Origin: an uncultured Collinsella sp.
GTDB lineage: Bacteria; Actinomycetota; Coriobacteriia; Coriobacteriales; Coriobacteriaceae
Length of the DNA stretch: 64,000 nucleotides
Assembly (NCBI GenBank): GCA_902493375.1
Contig: CABUPH010000004.1
Location: forward strand, 1 to 64,000
Direction of reading: 5' to 3'
The translations under genes were made by a program, and so were the position numbers. Positions 1 to 7,853 of the stretch are shown here, piece by piece. Below the pieces are notes generated by a model. That model was not told the origin of the DNA. It worked only from the letters and a program-made list of their open reading frames with translations, and searched no databases. Every line of letters starts with the position of its first letter. The stretch's first letter is position 1.

Positions 1-94
1 AGCGCAGGGCGGGAGGCCGGATCGCCTTCCCTCAACGCGACCCTGCGGAGCCGTGAGCGGGGAGGGAAGGCGATCCGGCCTCCCGCCCTGCGCT
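1..94. repeat. Perfect 33-bp inverted repeat (large hairpin)
   Basis: Positions 1-33 are the exact reverse complement of 62-94, with a 28-nt loop between them. The arms are GC-rich and there is no T-run on either side, so it does not look like a simple intrinsic terminator, although it lies just downstream of the rubrerythrin stop codon. The left arm starts at the window edge and may extend further. Intergenic palindrome or REP-like element is the best description. Confidence 0.8.
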
Positions 95-116
95 CCGCAG
101 CAGCCAGCGCCAAGCG

Positions 117-656
117 CTAGTAGTTCACCACCTGCTCCTCAAAGTACGCCTTGGGGTGGTTACACACCGGGCACACCTCAGGCGCCTCGGCACCAACGTG
201 CAGGTGCCCGCAGTTCAGGCACTTCCACACCTTCACGCCCTCACGCTCAAACACCTCGCCCGACTCGATGCGCTCGACGAGTTTGTTGTAGCGCTCCTCG
301 TGGGCCTTCTCGACGGCGGCGACGCCACGGAACTTCTCGGCGATCTCGGCAAAGCCCTCCTCCTCGGCGGTCTTGGCGAACTCGTCGTACATCGTGGTCC
401 ACTCGTAGTTCTCGCCCGCGGCGGCGTCACGCAGGTTGTCCAGAGTGCCCGGAACGGCGCCGTCGTGCAGATACTTAAACCACAGCTTGGCGTGCTCGGA
501 CTCGTTGCCCGCCGTCTCGGCAAAGATATTCGAGATCTGAACGTAGCCGTCCTTTTTGGCCTTGGATGCATAGTAGCGATACTTGGTGTGTGCCTGGGAC
601 TCACCGGCAAAAGCAGTCTCGAGGTTCTTCTTGGTCTGAGAGTTCTCAAAATCCAT
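117..656 (-). CDS. rbr: Rubrerythrin
   Basis: Non-haem di-iron peroxide reductase of anaerobes, a cytoplasmic protein that reduces hydrogen peroxide using electrons from NAD(P)H-linked carriers. The 179-aa product has an N-terminal ferritin-like four-helix domain (about residues 1-140) with the ExxH-type iron ligands seen in GNESEHA and EKAHEER. It ends with a rubredoxin-like domain carrying two CxxC knuckles (KCLNCGH and VCPVCNHP). A longer frame opens at 677, but the ATG at 656 is preceded by an AAGGGAAG ribosome site and begins the conserved region, so I use it. It appears to be transcribed alone, away from mutY, and suits an oxygen-sensitive gut anaerobe. Confidence 0.95.
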   Translation of the reverse strand: MDFENSQTKKNLETAFAGESQAHTKYRYYASKAKKDGYVQISNIFAETAGNESEHAKLWFKYLHDGAVPGTLDNLRDAAAGENYEWTTMYDEFAKTAEEEGFAEIAEKFRGVAAVEKAHEERYNKLVERIESGEVFEREGVKVWKCLNCGHLHVGAEAPEVCPVCNHPKAYFEEQVVNY

Positions 657-770
657 AGGTGTACTTCCCTTCAACACGTGCCGCCCATAGGCTTTGAGCG
701 ACCTTGTCTTTAGGATGCCCTCAAGCCGCGAATTTAAACCTTACAATCCCGTTCTTCAGATTTGAGCGGG

Positions 771-1676
771 CTACACACTCAACCAGCAATCGCCCTCGGC
801 TCGGCAAAAGCCCTCGCGCTCCAGGTCAGCTAGAATGCCCGCGATCAAGTCGAACTCGACCGGCCCGCGACCGGCTGCCGCTTCCATCTCATTAACGCCC
901 ACCACGGCATCAGCAAGCGTAATCCCCGCCGGCTGCCCATCGCGCGCTGCCAACAACATACGCACGATATGCGCGCGCTTTTGGCGGCGCGAGCCCTCAA
1001 ACTTGGACTGACGACTATAGCCCGCCGACCGCCTGGACGGATTGGGCAGTGTCTTTTTAAGATACGCGCCGTAATCCAGCAATGCGTAATACCACGCGCG
1101 CGGCGTGTCGGCATCGTCTTGAGGCGCGGCAAAGGGCGCGATCTCGTCCGCCGCCGCACCGGGGGCCGCCGGACAGGCAGCTTGGATCAGCGGCACCAGT
1201 TCGCGATCGGGAACGGCCGGCACATCGGGAAAGAAATGATGCAAAAAGACCGTGCGCACATTGGTCTCCAAATACACGCCCGGAAGATCGAATGCAAACG
1301 AACGGATGCCCTGCGCCGTTGCCGGGCCAATGCCGGGCAGAGCGACCAAGTCACGCGTCTCGCGCGGAAACTCCCCATCCCAGTCCTCTACAACGCACTG
1401 TGCAGCCCTGTGAAGCGCCAAGGCGCGGCGATTATAGCCCATCCCCTGCCACGCATCCAAGACATCGGAAGGGGCGGCCTGAGCGAGAGCCTGGACAGTC
1501 GGAAAGCGATCGAGCCACGCCGGCATGCGCGTCTCCACGCGCGGCACCTGCGTCTGCTGCAGCATGACCTCGGAGAGCCAGATGATATACGGATCGCGCG
1601 TGCGGCGCCACGGAAGGTCGCGATAGCGCAGAACCCCTTCCGAACGAATCATCGAACGAAAGGGGTCCTGAATCAT
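771..1676 (-). CDS. MutY-like HhH-GPD DNA glycosylase lacking the iron-sulfur cluster
   Basis: Probable A/G-specific adenine glycosylase for base-excision repair of oxidised DNA. The 301-aa protein has the MutY core: the catalytic-glutamate motif WLSEVMLQQTQV near residue 40 and the helix-hairpin-helix LPGIGPATAQGI. Two departures stand out. The aspartate of the usual LDGNV motif is replaced in LETNVRTVF, and the region that should hold the four-cysteine [4Fe-4S] loop reads NPSRRSAGYSRQSKFEGS with no cysteine at all. Clusterless MutY relatives are known, so this is probably a subfamily and not a broken gene. It is 21 nt downstream of the Rrf2-type regulator and likely co-transcribed with it. 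A NUDIX-like C-terminal domain is missing. Substrate specificity is inferred. Confidence 0.85.
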   Translation of the reverse strand: MIQDPFRSMIRSEGVLRYRDLPWRRTRDPYIIWLSEVMLQQTQVPRVETRMPAWLDRFPTVQALAQAAPSDVLDAWQGMGYNRRALALHRAAQCVVEDWDGEFPRETRDLVALPGIGPATAQGIRSFAFDLPGVYLETNVRTVFLHHFFPDVPAVPDRELVPLIQAACPAAPGAAADEIAPFAAPQDDADTPRAWYYALLDYGAYLKKTLPNPSRRSAGYSRQSKFEGSRRQKRAHIVRMLLAARDGQPAGITLADAVVGVNEMEAAAGRGPVEFDLIAGILADLEREGFCRAEGDCWLSV

Positions 1677-1697
1677 AGCTATACTCCTTATGCGGCG

Positions 1698-2183
1698 CTA
1701 TTCCTCCCGGCAAGCGTACGCGCAGGCAGCGTACTCGGGAAACGCATCGCGATCGGCGAACTTGGGATCGACAGCCGGAAACTGGCGATGGGCGACGATA
1801 TCGCCGAGCGAAACGGAATCGAGGTAGTCGCGCATCAACGCCTGGGCTCCGGCCCACAGGGGATGATAGCAGCACGCGCCCATGCGCGCACAGTCACCAT
1901 CGGGGGCGGTGCAGTCGTTCATAACCATAGGGCCCTGAACGGCCTCGACGACCTGGCGGATAGTGACGTCGTCCGGACTGACCTTGAGACGCATGCCACC
2001 GTGGACGCCACGCAGGCTCTCCACAATACCGGCTTGGACCAAACCATGCTGAATCGAACGGGCAAACGAATACGGGACATTGACCTCTTCGGCAGCGGTG
2101 CGAACAGAAAGCAAACGCTCCGGATCCTCAGCAAGTATCGCCAGCATACGAAGGGCGTAATCAGTCTTCCTCGATATGTCCAT
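1698..2183 (-). CDS. Rrf2-family transcriptional regulator with clustered cysteines
   Basis: Cytoplasmic DNA-binding regulator of the Rrf2/IscR/NsrR family, 161 aa. The N-terminal winged helix begins DISRKTDYALRMLAILAE and continues through a recognition-helix region (NVPYSFARSIQHGL) and the wing GVHGGMRL. A cysteine group in NDCTAPDGDCARMGACC, around residues 90-106, matches the cluster-binding loop of the family, which senses iron-sulfur status, NO or redox. The frame opens upstream at 2291, but the ATG at 2183 has an AAAGGGGAAAA site and starts the conserved domain. It precedes the mutY-like gene by 21 nt, suggesting that repair of oxidised DNA is under redox control; this link is an inference. 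Confidence 0.88.
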   Translation of the reverse strand: MDISRKTDYALRMLAILAEDPERLLSVRTAAEEVNVPYSFARSIQHGLVQAGIVESLRGVHGGMRLKVSPDDVTIRQVVEAVQGPMVMNDCTAPDGDCARMGACCYHPLWAGAQALMRDYLDSVSLGDIVAHRQFPAVDPKFADRDAFPEYAACAYACREE

Positions 2184-2506
2184 TTTTCCCCTTTCAAGGA
2201 ATACGAACAGCTCGAACGAGCTCCGGGGCCGAGCTTGTGTCGAGACGCTAAATGACCGCCAGGACATCCAAATGGTAAATCGGATATCCACTGAGTGCCG
2301 CGCTTGGAGCGAAATGCATCAGATGCGGCGCACAGTGCAATTTAGTATAACCTAACCCCCTGCCTCGTAGAACAGGTGTTGCGCAACAAAGCTGTTGTTC
2401 AGACAGATATACTTATTAGATTTTACTTGCGTTCCCGAAGGCGCGGGGATTCTGGGCGAAGATGCACCAGGGCGATCGTTCTATCAAAACAAAGTGCATC
2501 AAACGC
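2184..2506. other. Gene-free stretch upstream of the Rrf2 regulator
   Basis: I see no credible gene here. A minus-strand TATACT at 2344-2349 is a plausible -10 for the regulator, with no good -35. A perfect 12-bp palindrome (TGTTGCGCAACA) at 2377-2388 lies just upstream of it and could be an operator, possibly for the Rrf2 protein itself. Confidence 0.4.
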
Positions 2507-2534
2507 AAAAAGCCACGTCCGAAGACGTGGCTTT
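2507..2534 (-). terminator. Intrinsic terminator of tRNA-Asp
   Basis: An 11-bp stem (2509-2519 with 2524-2534) has a CGAA/TTCG tetraloop and is followed on the minus strand by TTTTT-type residues. It lies just downstream of the tRNA gene. Confidence 0.85.
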
Positions 2535-2542
2535 AATTGCGT

Positions 2543-2620
<78 letters not shown>

Positions 2621-2666
2621 AGGCAGACGTTCGCGTTTGTTTCCGCTCGCGTGCGCTGCGGGGATT

Positions 2667-2696
2667 AGTATACACAGAAGTCTGTCCGGCGCGCAA
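2667..2696 (-). promoter_or_regulatory. Probable promoter of tRNA-Asp
   Basis: On the minus strand a TTGCGC -35 (2691-2696) and TATACT -10 (2667-2672) are separated by 18 bp, placing the start about 40 nt before the mature tRNA 5' end. Confidence 0.6.
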
Positions 2697-2756
2697 CAAC
2701 TTTTTTGAAAAAATTTTTCGGTCCCTCCGGGAGGGTCTCCGGGGCCGGCGGGCGCG

Positions 2757-2845
2757 GGTTAAGTTTGCTGCTCTACAGTCCTGCGCAAGACGGAAAGCAC
2801 ATTAAGTGCTTTCCTTTGCGTGCGGAACTCGCGACAAACTTAACC
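2757..2845 (+). repeat. Structured intergenic element, copy 1
   Basis: A basal 10-bp stem (GGTTAAGTTT at 2757-2766 with AAACTTAACC at 2836-2845) encloses an apical 9-bp hairpin (2792-2800 with 2806-2814, loop ATTAA). The single-stranded blocks CTGCTCTACAGTCCTGC and GTGCGGAACTCGCGA are shared exactly with copy 2, which lies in the opposite orientation at 3001-3149. GC-rich flanks extend the basal stem. Either a noncoding RNA or a small palindromic mobile repeat; family unknown to me. Confidence 0.75.
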
Positions 2846-2876
2846 CGCCCCGGCCCCCCGATGGCCCCAGACCTGA

Positions 2877-2899
2877 CAAATAGGGACAGGTTTATTTTG
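2877..2899. repeat. Possible REP-like hairpin
   Basis: CAAATA (2877-2882) and TATTTTG (2893-2899) can pair around a GGGACAGGTT core. The core resembles the GGGGACAGACTT core of the hairpins that flank the transposase near 31 and 32 kb. The similarity is short, so the relationship is tentative. Confidence 0.4.
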
Positions 2900-3000
2900 G
2901 TCGGTTTTATCTAGGATAATGCCGCACATGCGTTTATCTAAAGATCTGAATTCAGATAACTGAATAGACTGTCTGACAAAATCGAAACCCGCACCAACCA

Positions 3001-3149
3001 GCCCTTTTGCTATTCCCGGAGGGGGCCGCGGGTAAAGTTTATCGCGAGTTCCGCACGAACAGGAGGCCACTTAATGTGGCCTCCGTCGTGAGCAGGACTG
3101 TAGAGCAGGAAACTTTATCCGCGGACCCCGCCGGGAATAGCAAAAGGGC
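3001..3149 (-). repeat. Structured intergenic element, copy 2
   Basis: The outermost 19 nt form a perfect inverted repeat (3001-3019 with 3131-3149). Inside lies a nearly continuous GC-rich stem, then the core 3031-3120, which aligns on the minus strand with copy 1. Its apical stem (3062-3070 with 3076-3084, loop ATTAA when read on the minus strand) differs from copy 1 at three base pairs, all compensated. The outer arm overlaps the U-tract side of the pnp terminator. Confidence 0.8.
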
Positions 3150-3172
3150 GACCCCTGTCCGGGGTCGCCCTT
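3144..3172 (-). terminator. Intrinsic terminator of pnp
   Basis: A 12-bp stem AAGGGCGACCCC/GGGGTCGCCCTT with loop 3156-3160 is followed on the minus strand by TTTTG. It is 24 nt beyond the pnp stop codon. Confidence 0.9.
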
Positions 3173-3195
3173 GTTGAACTGCGTATGTGCGGCTG

Positions 3196-5442
3196 TTACT
3201 CGGCGTCGTGGTGACGGCGGGGCTTGCGGCCTCCGTTGTCGCCGGGACGGCGCGGACGGTCGCTGCGCTCAGAGCGCTCGCGACGCGGACGCTCACGGCG
3301 CTGGAAGTGCTCGCCGTCGCCCTCGGAGGCACCCTCGGCGCGAGCAGGGGCCTCGGGCTTGTCCAGACGATCGAGCGAGATCTTGCCACGATCGTCAACC
3401 TCGATGACGACGACCTTGACCTCGTCGCCCACGTTGAGGACGTCCTCGACCTTCTCCACGCGACCCTTGGCAACGCGGGAGATGTGCAGCAGGCCGTCCT
3501 TGCCGGGCAGCAGGTTGACGAAGGCGCCGAAGGGCTGGATGGAGACCACGCGACCGGTGTACTCCTCGCCCGGCTCGGGAACCTTGATGATGAGCTTGAT
3601 GCGCTCGACAGCCTGGTCCACGGACTCGCCGGTGCCGCCGACAAAGACGGTGCCGTCCTCCTGGATGTCGACCGAAGCGCCGGTCTCGTCCTGGATACCG
3701 CGGATGACCTTACCGCCGGAACCGATGACGTCGCGGATCTTGTCGGTCGGAACCTGGATGGAAACGATGCGCGGAGCGGTGCTGCGCGTGGTGTGGCGCG
3801 GCTCGGGGATCACATCGAGCATCTTCTGCAGGATGAAAGCGCGACCCTCCTTGGCCTGCTGCAGGGCGCGGGCCAGGATGTCGAAGGTAAGGCCGGTGGC
3901 CTTGTTGTCCATCTGCAGGGCGGTAATGCCCTCGGTGGTGCCGGTGACCTTAAAGTCCATGTCGCCCAGGAAGTCCTCGAGACCCTGGATGTCGGACAGG
4001 ACCACGGTCTTGCCCTCCTCCTGGATCAGGCCCATGGCGATACCGGAGACCGGGCGCTTAATGGGCACGCCGCCGTCCATAAGGGCGAGCGTGGAGCCAC
4101 AGGTCGAAGCCATCGAAGAGGAGCCGTTGGACTCCATGACCTCGGAGACGACGCGGATGGCGTAGGGGAACTCGTTCTCGTCGGGGAGCACCGGAAGCAG
4201 AGCGCGCTCGGCCAGATTGCCGTGGCCGATCTCGCGGCGCTTGGGGCTGCCCATGCGGCCGGTCTCGCCGGTGCAGAACGGCGGGAAGTTGTAGTGATGC
4301 ATGTAGCGCTTGCCCTCGGTGGGCTCGATGGTATCCAGACGCTGGCCCTCGTTGAGCATGCCGAGCGAAAGAACCGAGAGCACCTGGGTCTGACCACGCT
4401 GGAACAGGCCGGAGCCGTGAACGAGCGGCAGGTAGTTGTCCTTCACCATGATGGGACGGATCTCGTCGGCGGCACGGCCGTCGACGCGCTCGCCGGTCTC
4501 GACGACCATGGTGCGCATGGCCTTCTTCTCGAGCTTCTTGAGCGCCACGGGGATCTCGCGCTCCCAAGCGGCCTGCTCCTCCTCGGTGAACTCGGCGCGA
4601 ATGGACTCCTTCAGAGCCTCGACCTTACCGATACGGGAGAGCTTGTCGGCGTCGCGAAGGGCGGCAGCCATCTCGTCGTAGTGGGCGAAGATGCGCTCCT
4701 GGACCTCCTCGACGGGCTGGTCGAGCGGGTACTCCTTCTTGACGATGGGGCCGTTGACCTGCTCCCACTCGGCGACGAACTCGTCCTGGGCCTGGCAGAA
4801 GGCAGCAAGGGCCTCCTGGCCAAACTTCATGGCTGCGAGCATGTCGTCCTCGGAGATCTCCTCGGCGCCGGCCTCGACCATCGAGATGAAGTCGGCAGAG
4901 CCGCCCAGCTCCAGGTCCAGATCGGAGTTCTCGCGCTCCTCGTAGGTGGGGTTGACGATAAACTCGCCGGTCTCCACGTTGCGGCCGACGCGCACGCAGG
5001 CAAGCGGGCCCTCGAAGGGCACGCCGCCGAGCGTCATGGCCAGGGAAGCACCCATGACGTTGATGACATCGAAGGGGTTGACCTGGTCGGCGACAAGCGA
5101 GGTAGCGACGATGTGCACCTCGTTGCGGAAGCCGTCCGGGAAGCTCGGGCGAATCGGACGGTCGATCATGCGGGCCGTGAGCGTGGCCTTCTCGCTGGGA
5201 CGGCCCTCGCGCTTGAGGTAGCCACCCGGGATGCGGCCGGCGGCGTACATCTTCTCGTTGAAGTCGACGGTCAGCGGGAAGAAGTCGTAATTCTTGCGCT
5301 CCTTGGAGACGACCACGGTGTCGAGCATCGTGGTGTCGCCCTGCTTGACAAGACAGGCGCCGGTAGCCTGCTTGGCAAGCTCGCCCGACTCAAAGGTGTA
5401 GGTCTTGCCGTACAGCTCAAAGGTCTTGGATACGAGTGTCAT
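3196..5442 (-). CDS. pnp: Polyribonucleotide nucleotidyltransferase (PNPase)
   Basis: Phosphorolytic 3'-5' exoribonuclease that degrades mRNA to nucleoside diphosphates as a ring-shaped trimer. The 748-aa protein shows two RNase PH-type domains separated by an alpha-helical linker. A KH domain follows (IRDVIGSGGKVIRGIQDETGASVDI, quoted in part as VIGSGGKVIRGI), and then an S1 domain (YTGRVVSIQPFGAFVNLLPGKDGLLHIS, seen at GAFVNLLPGKDGLLHIS). The second core carries the conserved GGVPIKRPVSGIAMGL segment. The last 50 residues are a basic Arg/Pro-rich tail, which probably binds RNA. The ATG has a GGAG site. The gene follows rpsO, the common bacterial order, but a terminator lies between them. 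Hairpins in the 5' leader (about 5465-5530) could be targets for autoregulation. Confidence 0.97.
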   Translation of the reverse strand: MTLVSKTFELYGKTYTFESGELAKQATGACLVKQGDTTMLDTVVVSKERKNYDFFPLTVDFNEKMYAAGRIPGGYLKREGRPSEKATLTARMIDRPIRPSFPDGFRNEVHIVATSLVADQVNPFDVINVMGASLAMTLGGVPFEGPLACVRVGRNVETGEFIVNPTYEERENSDLDLELGGSADFISMVEAGAEEISEDDMLAAMKFGQEALAAFCQAQDEFVAEWEQVNGPIVKKEYPLDQPVEEVQERIFAHYDEMAAALRDADKLSRIGKVEALKESIRAEFTEEEQAAWEREIPVALKKLEKKAMRTMVVETGERVDGRAADEIRPIMVKDNYLPLVHGSGLFQRGQTQVLSVLSLGMLNEGQRLDTIEPTEGKRYMHHYNFPPFCTGETGRMGSPKRREIGHGNLAERALLPVLPDENEFPYAIRVVSEVMESNGSSSMASTCGSTLALMDGGVPIKRPVSGIAMGLIQEEGKTVVLSDIQGLEDFLGDMDFKVTGTTEGITALQMDNKATGLTFDILARALQQAKEGRAFILQKMLDVIPEPRHTTRSTAPRIVSIQVPTDKIRDVIGSGGKVIRGIQDETGASVDIQEDGTVFVGGTGESVDQAVERIKLIIKVPEPGEEYTGRVVSIQPFGAFVNLLPGKDGLLHISRVAKGRVEKVEDVLNVGDEVKVVVIEVDDRGKISLDRLDKPEAPARAEGASEGDGEHFQRRERPRRERSERSDRPRRPGDNGGRKPRRHHDAE

Positions 5443-5545
5443 TGTTCTCCTTTACCCCACAGGCCCCTTGCCTGCGGGCTTCTCATGTGACGCAGGCCCC
5501 CTGCCCCCGCCACGCTTCAGAGCGTGATTGTTCGCGCCCTTACAC

Positions 5546-5577
5546 AAAAAGAGCGCCCCGCTGCGCAGGACGCTCTT
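5546..5577 (-). terminator. Intrinsic terminator of rpsO
   Basis: The stem AAGAGCG/CGCTCTT (5549-5555 with 5571-5577) carries a further GC-rich inner pairing and is followed by TTTTT on the minus strand. It separates rpsO from pnp, allowing partial read-through. Confidence 0.85.
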
Positions 5578-5591
5578 AGCATGTACAAATC

Positions 5592-5870
5592 CTACTGGAT
5601 GTTGTCGCGGATGCCCAGAGCCTTGATGAGCTCACGGTACTCGACGATGTCGTTCTTCTTGATGTAGGAGAGAAGACGACGACGACGGCCGACGAGCATG
5701 AGCAGGCCACGACGGGTGTGGAAGTCCTTCTGGTGGGACTTCATGTGCTCGGTCAGCTCCTTGATGCGCTCGGACAGGATGGCGACCTGAACCTTGGGGT
5801 TGCCGGTGTCGACCGGGGTGTTACCGAACTGGGCAGTCAGCTCAGCCTTGCGCTCTTTGGAAACAGTCAT
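5592..5870 (-). CDS. rpsO: 30S ribosomal protein S15
   Basis: Primary 16S rRNA-binding protein of the small-subunit platform. The 92-aa product shows the family signature (MKSHQKDFHTRRGLLMLVGRRRRLL) and ends in LIKALGIRDN, matching the usual 88-90 residues. The frame runs open upstream to 5966, but the ATG at 5870 with an AAAGGTGAAACA site starts the conserved protein. A terminator follows and pnp lies beyond it. Confidence 0.97.
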   Translation of the reverse strand: MTVSKERKAELTAQFGNTPVDTGNPKVQVAILSERIKELTEHMKSHQKDFHTRRGLLMLVGRRRRLLSYIKKNDIVEYRELIKALGIRDNIQ

Positions 5871-6008
5871 TGTTTCACCTTTCGTTTTGCGTCGCCATCG
5901 GGCGACTCGATTCGCCTCGGACTGGGAAGCCGCCGGTGGAGCGAGCAACCAAGGTCGAGGTACCAACAGGCCGATATGTTACCACAAGCAGCCCGCGCCT
6001 GCGCATCA

Positions 6009-6758
6009 TCACCGACCCAACATGAATTCCATCGCACGGAGGCGCTGATCGGTATGCGTCGCAGCCCAAACATGCGAAAGCCCCAGCAAAAAGGCAGCGG
6101 TATGGGGATCGACCCTCTCGGCCATAAGCGCATCGAAGGTCATCGACATGAGGGCGCGCAGCCACGCGACCTCACCGGTCGACACCAGCTCGGCACCCGG
6201 AACGCTCGATGCGCACGACCCGCACATGAGACCGCCCGCCTGGGGCGAAAAATACGACAGCATGGGGTCTCCGCACAGCACGCAGGCCGAAAAATCGGGT
6301 CGATAGCCAACGTGCGACAGCAGCTTAAAGACATATGCCGCCACAAGTAGGTCCATATGTGCCGTGTCAAGCCCGCTGCCCACCAGGGCAAGCGCTCGCT
6401 GCGTTATGGCAAAGGTAAACGGGTCCTCGGCGTCCTCGAACGAGCACACGCGCGCAACCTCGGCGATCGCGCTTGCGGCGCAGGTCGTCTCGTAATCGGG
6501 CGCAGCGCCGAGCGGCGCCTCCATAAGCTCGGCCTGAGAAACCACGTCGAGTGACCGTCCATGCGCGAGCAGCATATCGACCGTACAGAACAGCTCGCAG
6601 CGCGCAGCCAGGCGTCCACCGGGTTTGCGGGCGCCCTTTGCCACGGCACGAACCTGCCGGCCCCGCTCGTCAAGCATCGTCAAGATCAGGTCCGTCTCTT
6701 TGAGCTTCGTCTTATCGAGGACGAGCACCTTCGTACGATATGTCCGGGAGCCTGCCAT
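6009..6758 (-). CDS. recO: DNA repair protein RecO
   Basis: Recombination mediator that loads RecA with RecR and anneals single strands. The 249-aa protein has an N-terminal OB fold (YRTKVLVLDKTKLKETDLIL, with RAVAKGARKPGGRLAA following), a helical middle, and a four-cysteine zinc knuckle (CVLCGDP ... CGSC) at about residues 160-180. It is the last gene of the era cluster, 15 nt after era. The ribosome site before its ATG is weak, so translational coupling to era is likely. Confidence 0.93.
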   Translation of the reverse strand: MAGSRTYRTKVLVLDKTKLKETDLILTMLDERGRQVRAVAKGARKPGGRLAARCELFCTVDMLLAHGRSLDVVSQAELMEAPLGAAPDYETTCAASAIAEVARVCSFEDAEDPFTFAITQRALALVGSGLDTAHMDLLVAAYVFKLLSHVGYRPDFSACVLCGDPMLSYFSPQAGGLMCGSCASSVPGAELVSTGEVAWLRALMSMTFDALMAERVDPHTAAFLLGLSHVWAATHTDQRLRAMEFMLGR

Positions 6759-6773
6759 GCGCGCCGCGCGCCC

Positions 6774-7841
6774 TTAGTCCTCGGCGTTATAGCCAAAGCG
6801 GCGAATCTGGGCCTCGTCGTCACGCCAGCCGGCCTTGACCTTCACGTCCAGCTCCAAAAAGACCTGCGTGCCAAAAATGCGCTCAAGATCGCGACGGGCG
6901 TCGATACCGATATGCTTGATCATCTCGCCGCCCTTGCCGATGATGATGCCCTTTTGGCCCTCGCGCTCGACGTAAATGGTGGCGTGCACACGCAGTACCT
7001 TCTTGGTCTGCTCGAGCGCATCGCAGATCACGCCAACGGAGTGCGGAATCTCATCACGGGTGCGGCGCAAGACCTTCTCGCGCACAAACTCGGCAACGAG
7101 CGTCTCATCGGAAGCGTCGGTACCCATGTCCTCGGGGAACCAACGCGGACCCTCAGGCAAAAAGTGCGCAACGGTCTCTATAAAGGCATCGACGTTGAAG
7201 TTCTTGACCGACGACGTCACGATCTCGTCGTCATATTCCATGAGCTCGTGGGCGGCCTGAAGCTGCTCCATGACCTGCGCGGGGTCGGCCTCATCGGCCT
7301 TGGTGAGCACCAGGACCTTCTTGCAACGAGCGCATCTGACGCGCTCGGCAACCCAGGCGTCTCCCCTGCCGATCGGTTTGGTGGCATCAATCAAAAACGC
7401 GACGACGTCGACATCGTTCAACTCGAACAGTGCGCTCTTGTTGAGCTCGGACCCCAAGCCGTCCTTGGGCTTATGAATACCCGGGGTATCGACAAAGACC
7501 AGCTGGTAGCCGGGACGGTTGACGACGGCGCGCATGCGGCGGCGGGTCGTCTGGGCCACCGGCGAGGTGATGGCGACCTTTTTGCCATAGCAGGCGTTGA
7601 GCAGCGTGGACTTGCCGGCGTTGGGGCGTCCGACCAGGGCCACAAAGCCGCTGCGGAAACCGGGCTCAACGTCACCAAAGCCCGCGAGGTTGTCGTCCTC
7701 GTCGCACAGGGCGTCGAGTTCCTCGTCGCTCATACCCTCAAACGGGTCGAACTCCTCGACATCCTCGAGCTCCTCGGTATCCACCGCGTCCAGGGACTCG
7801 TCGTCCAAAATCTCATCGGTAGGCTGCATATTGTCGGACAT
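6774..7841 (-). CDS. era: GTPase Era with acidic N-terminal extension
   Basis: Essential GTPase for 16S rRNA 3'-end maturation and 30S assembly. The G1 motif GRPNAGKST lies at residues 71-79, DTPGIH is G3 and TKAD is G4. The C-terminal KH domain contains GIIIGKGGEMIKHIG. At 355 aa it is about 55 residues longer than typical Era because of an N-terminal stretch rich in Asp and Glu (MSDNMQPTDEILDDESLD and onward) that has no known role here. The ATG has an AAAGGGA site, and the start is not ambiguous because the extension is continuous with the conserved region. It lies between dgkA and recO. Confidence 0.96.
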   Translation of the reverse strand: MSDNMQPTDEILDDESLDAVDTEELEDVEEFDPFEGMSDEELDALCDEDDNLAGFGDVEPGFRSGFVALVGRPNAGKSTLLNACYGKKVAITSPVAQTTRRRMRAVVNRPGYQLVFVDTPGIHKPKDGLGSELNKSALFELNDVDVVAFLIDATKPIGRGDAWVAERVRCARCKKVLVLTKADEADPAQVMEQLQAAHELMEYDDEIVTSSVKNFNVDAFIETVAHFLPEGPRWFPEDMGTDASDETLVAEFVREKVLRRTRDEIPHSVGVICDALEQTKKVLRVHATIYVEREGQKGIIIGKGGEMIKHIGIDARRDLERIFGTQVFLELDVKVKAGWRDDEAQIRRFGYNAED

Positions 7842-7853
7842 GGGAATCCCTTT

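Noticed and set aside
3187..5490. A 767-codon plus-strand open frame opposite pnp
   Set aside because: Leu/Asp/Gly-rich translation without family motifs; it mirrors the codon structure of pnp, which has clear homology and signals.
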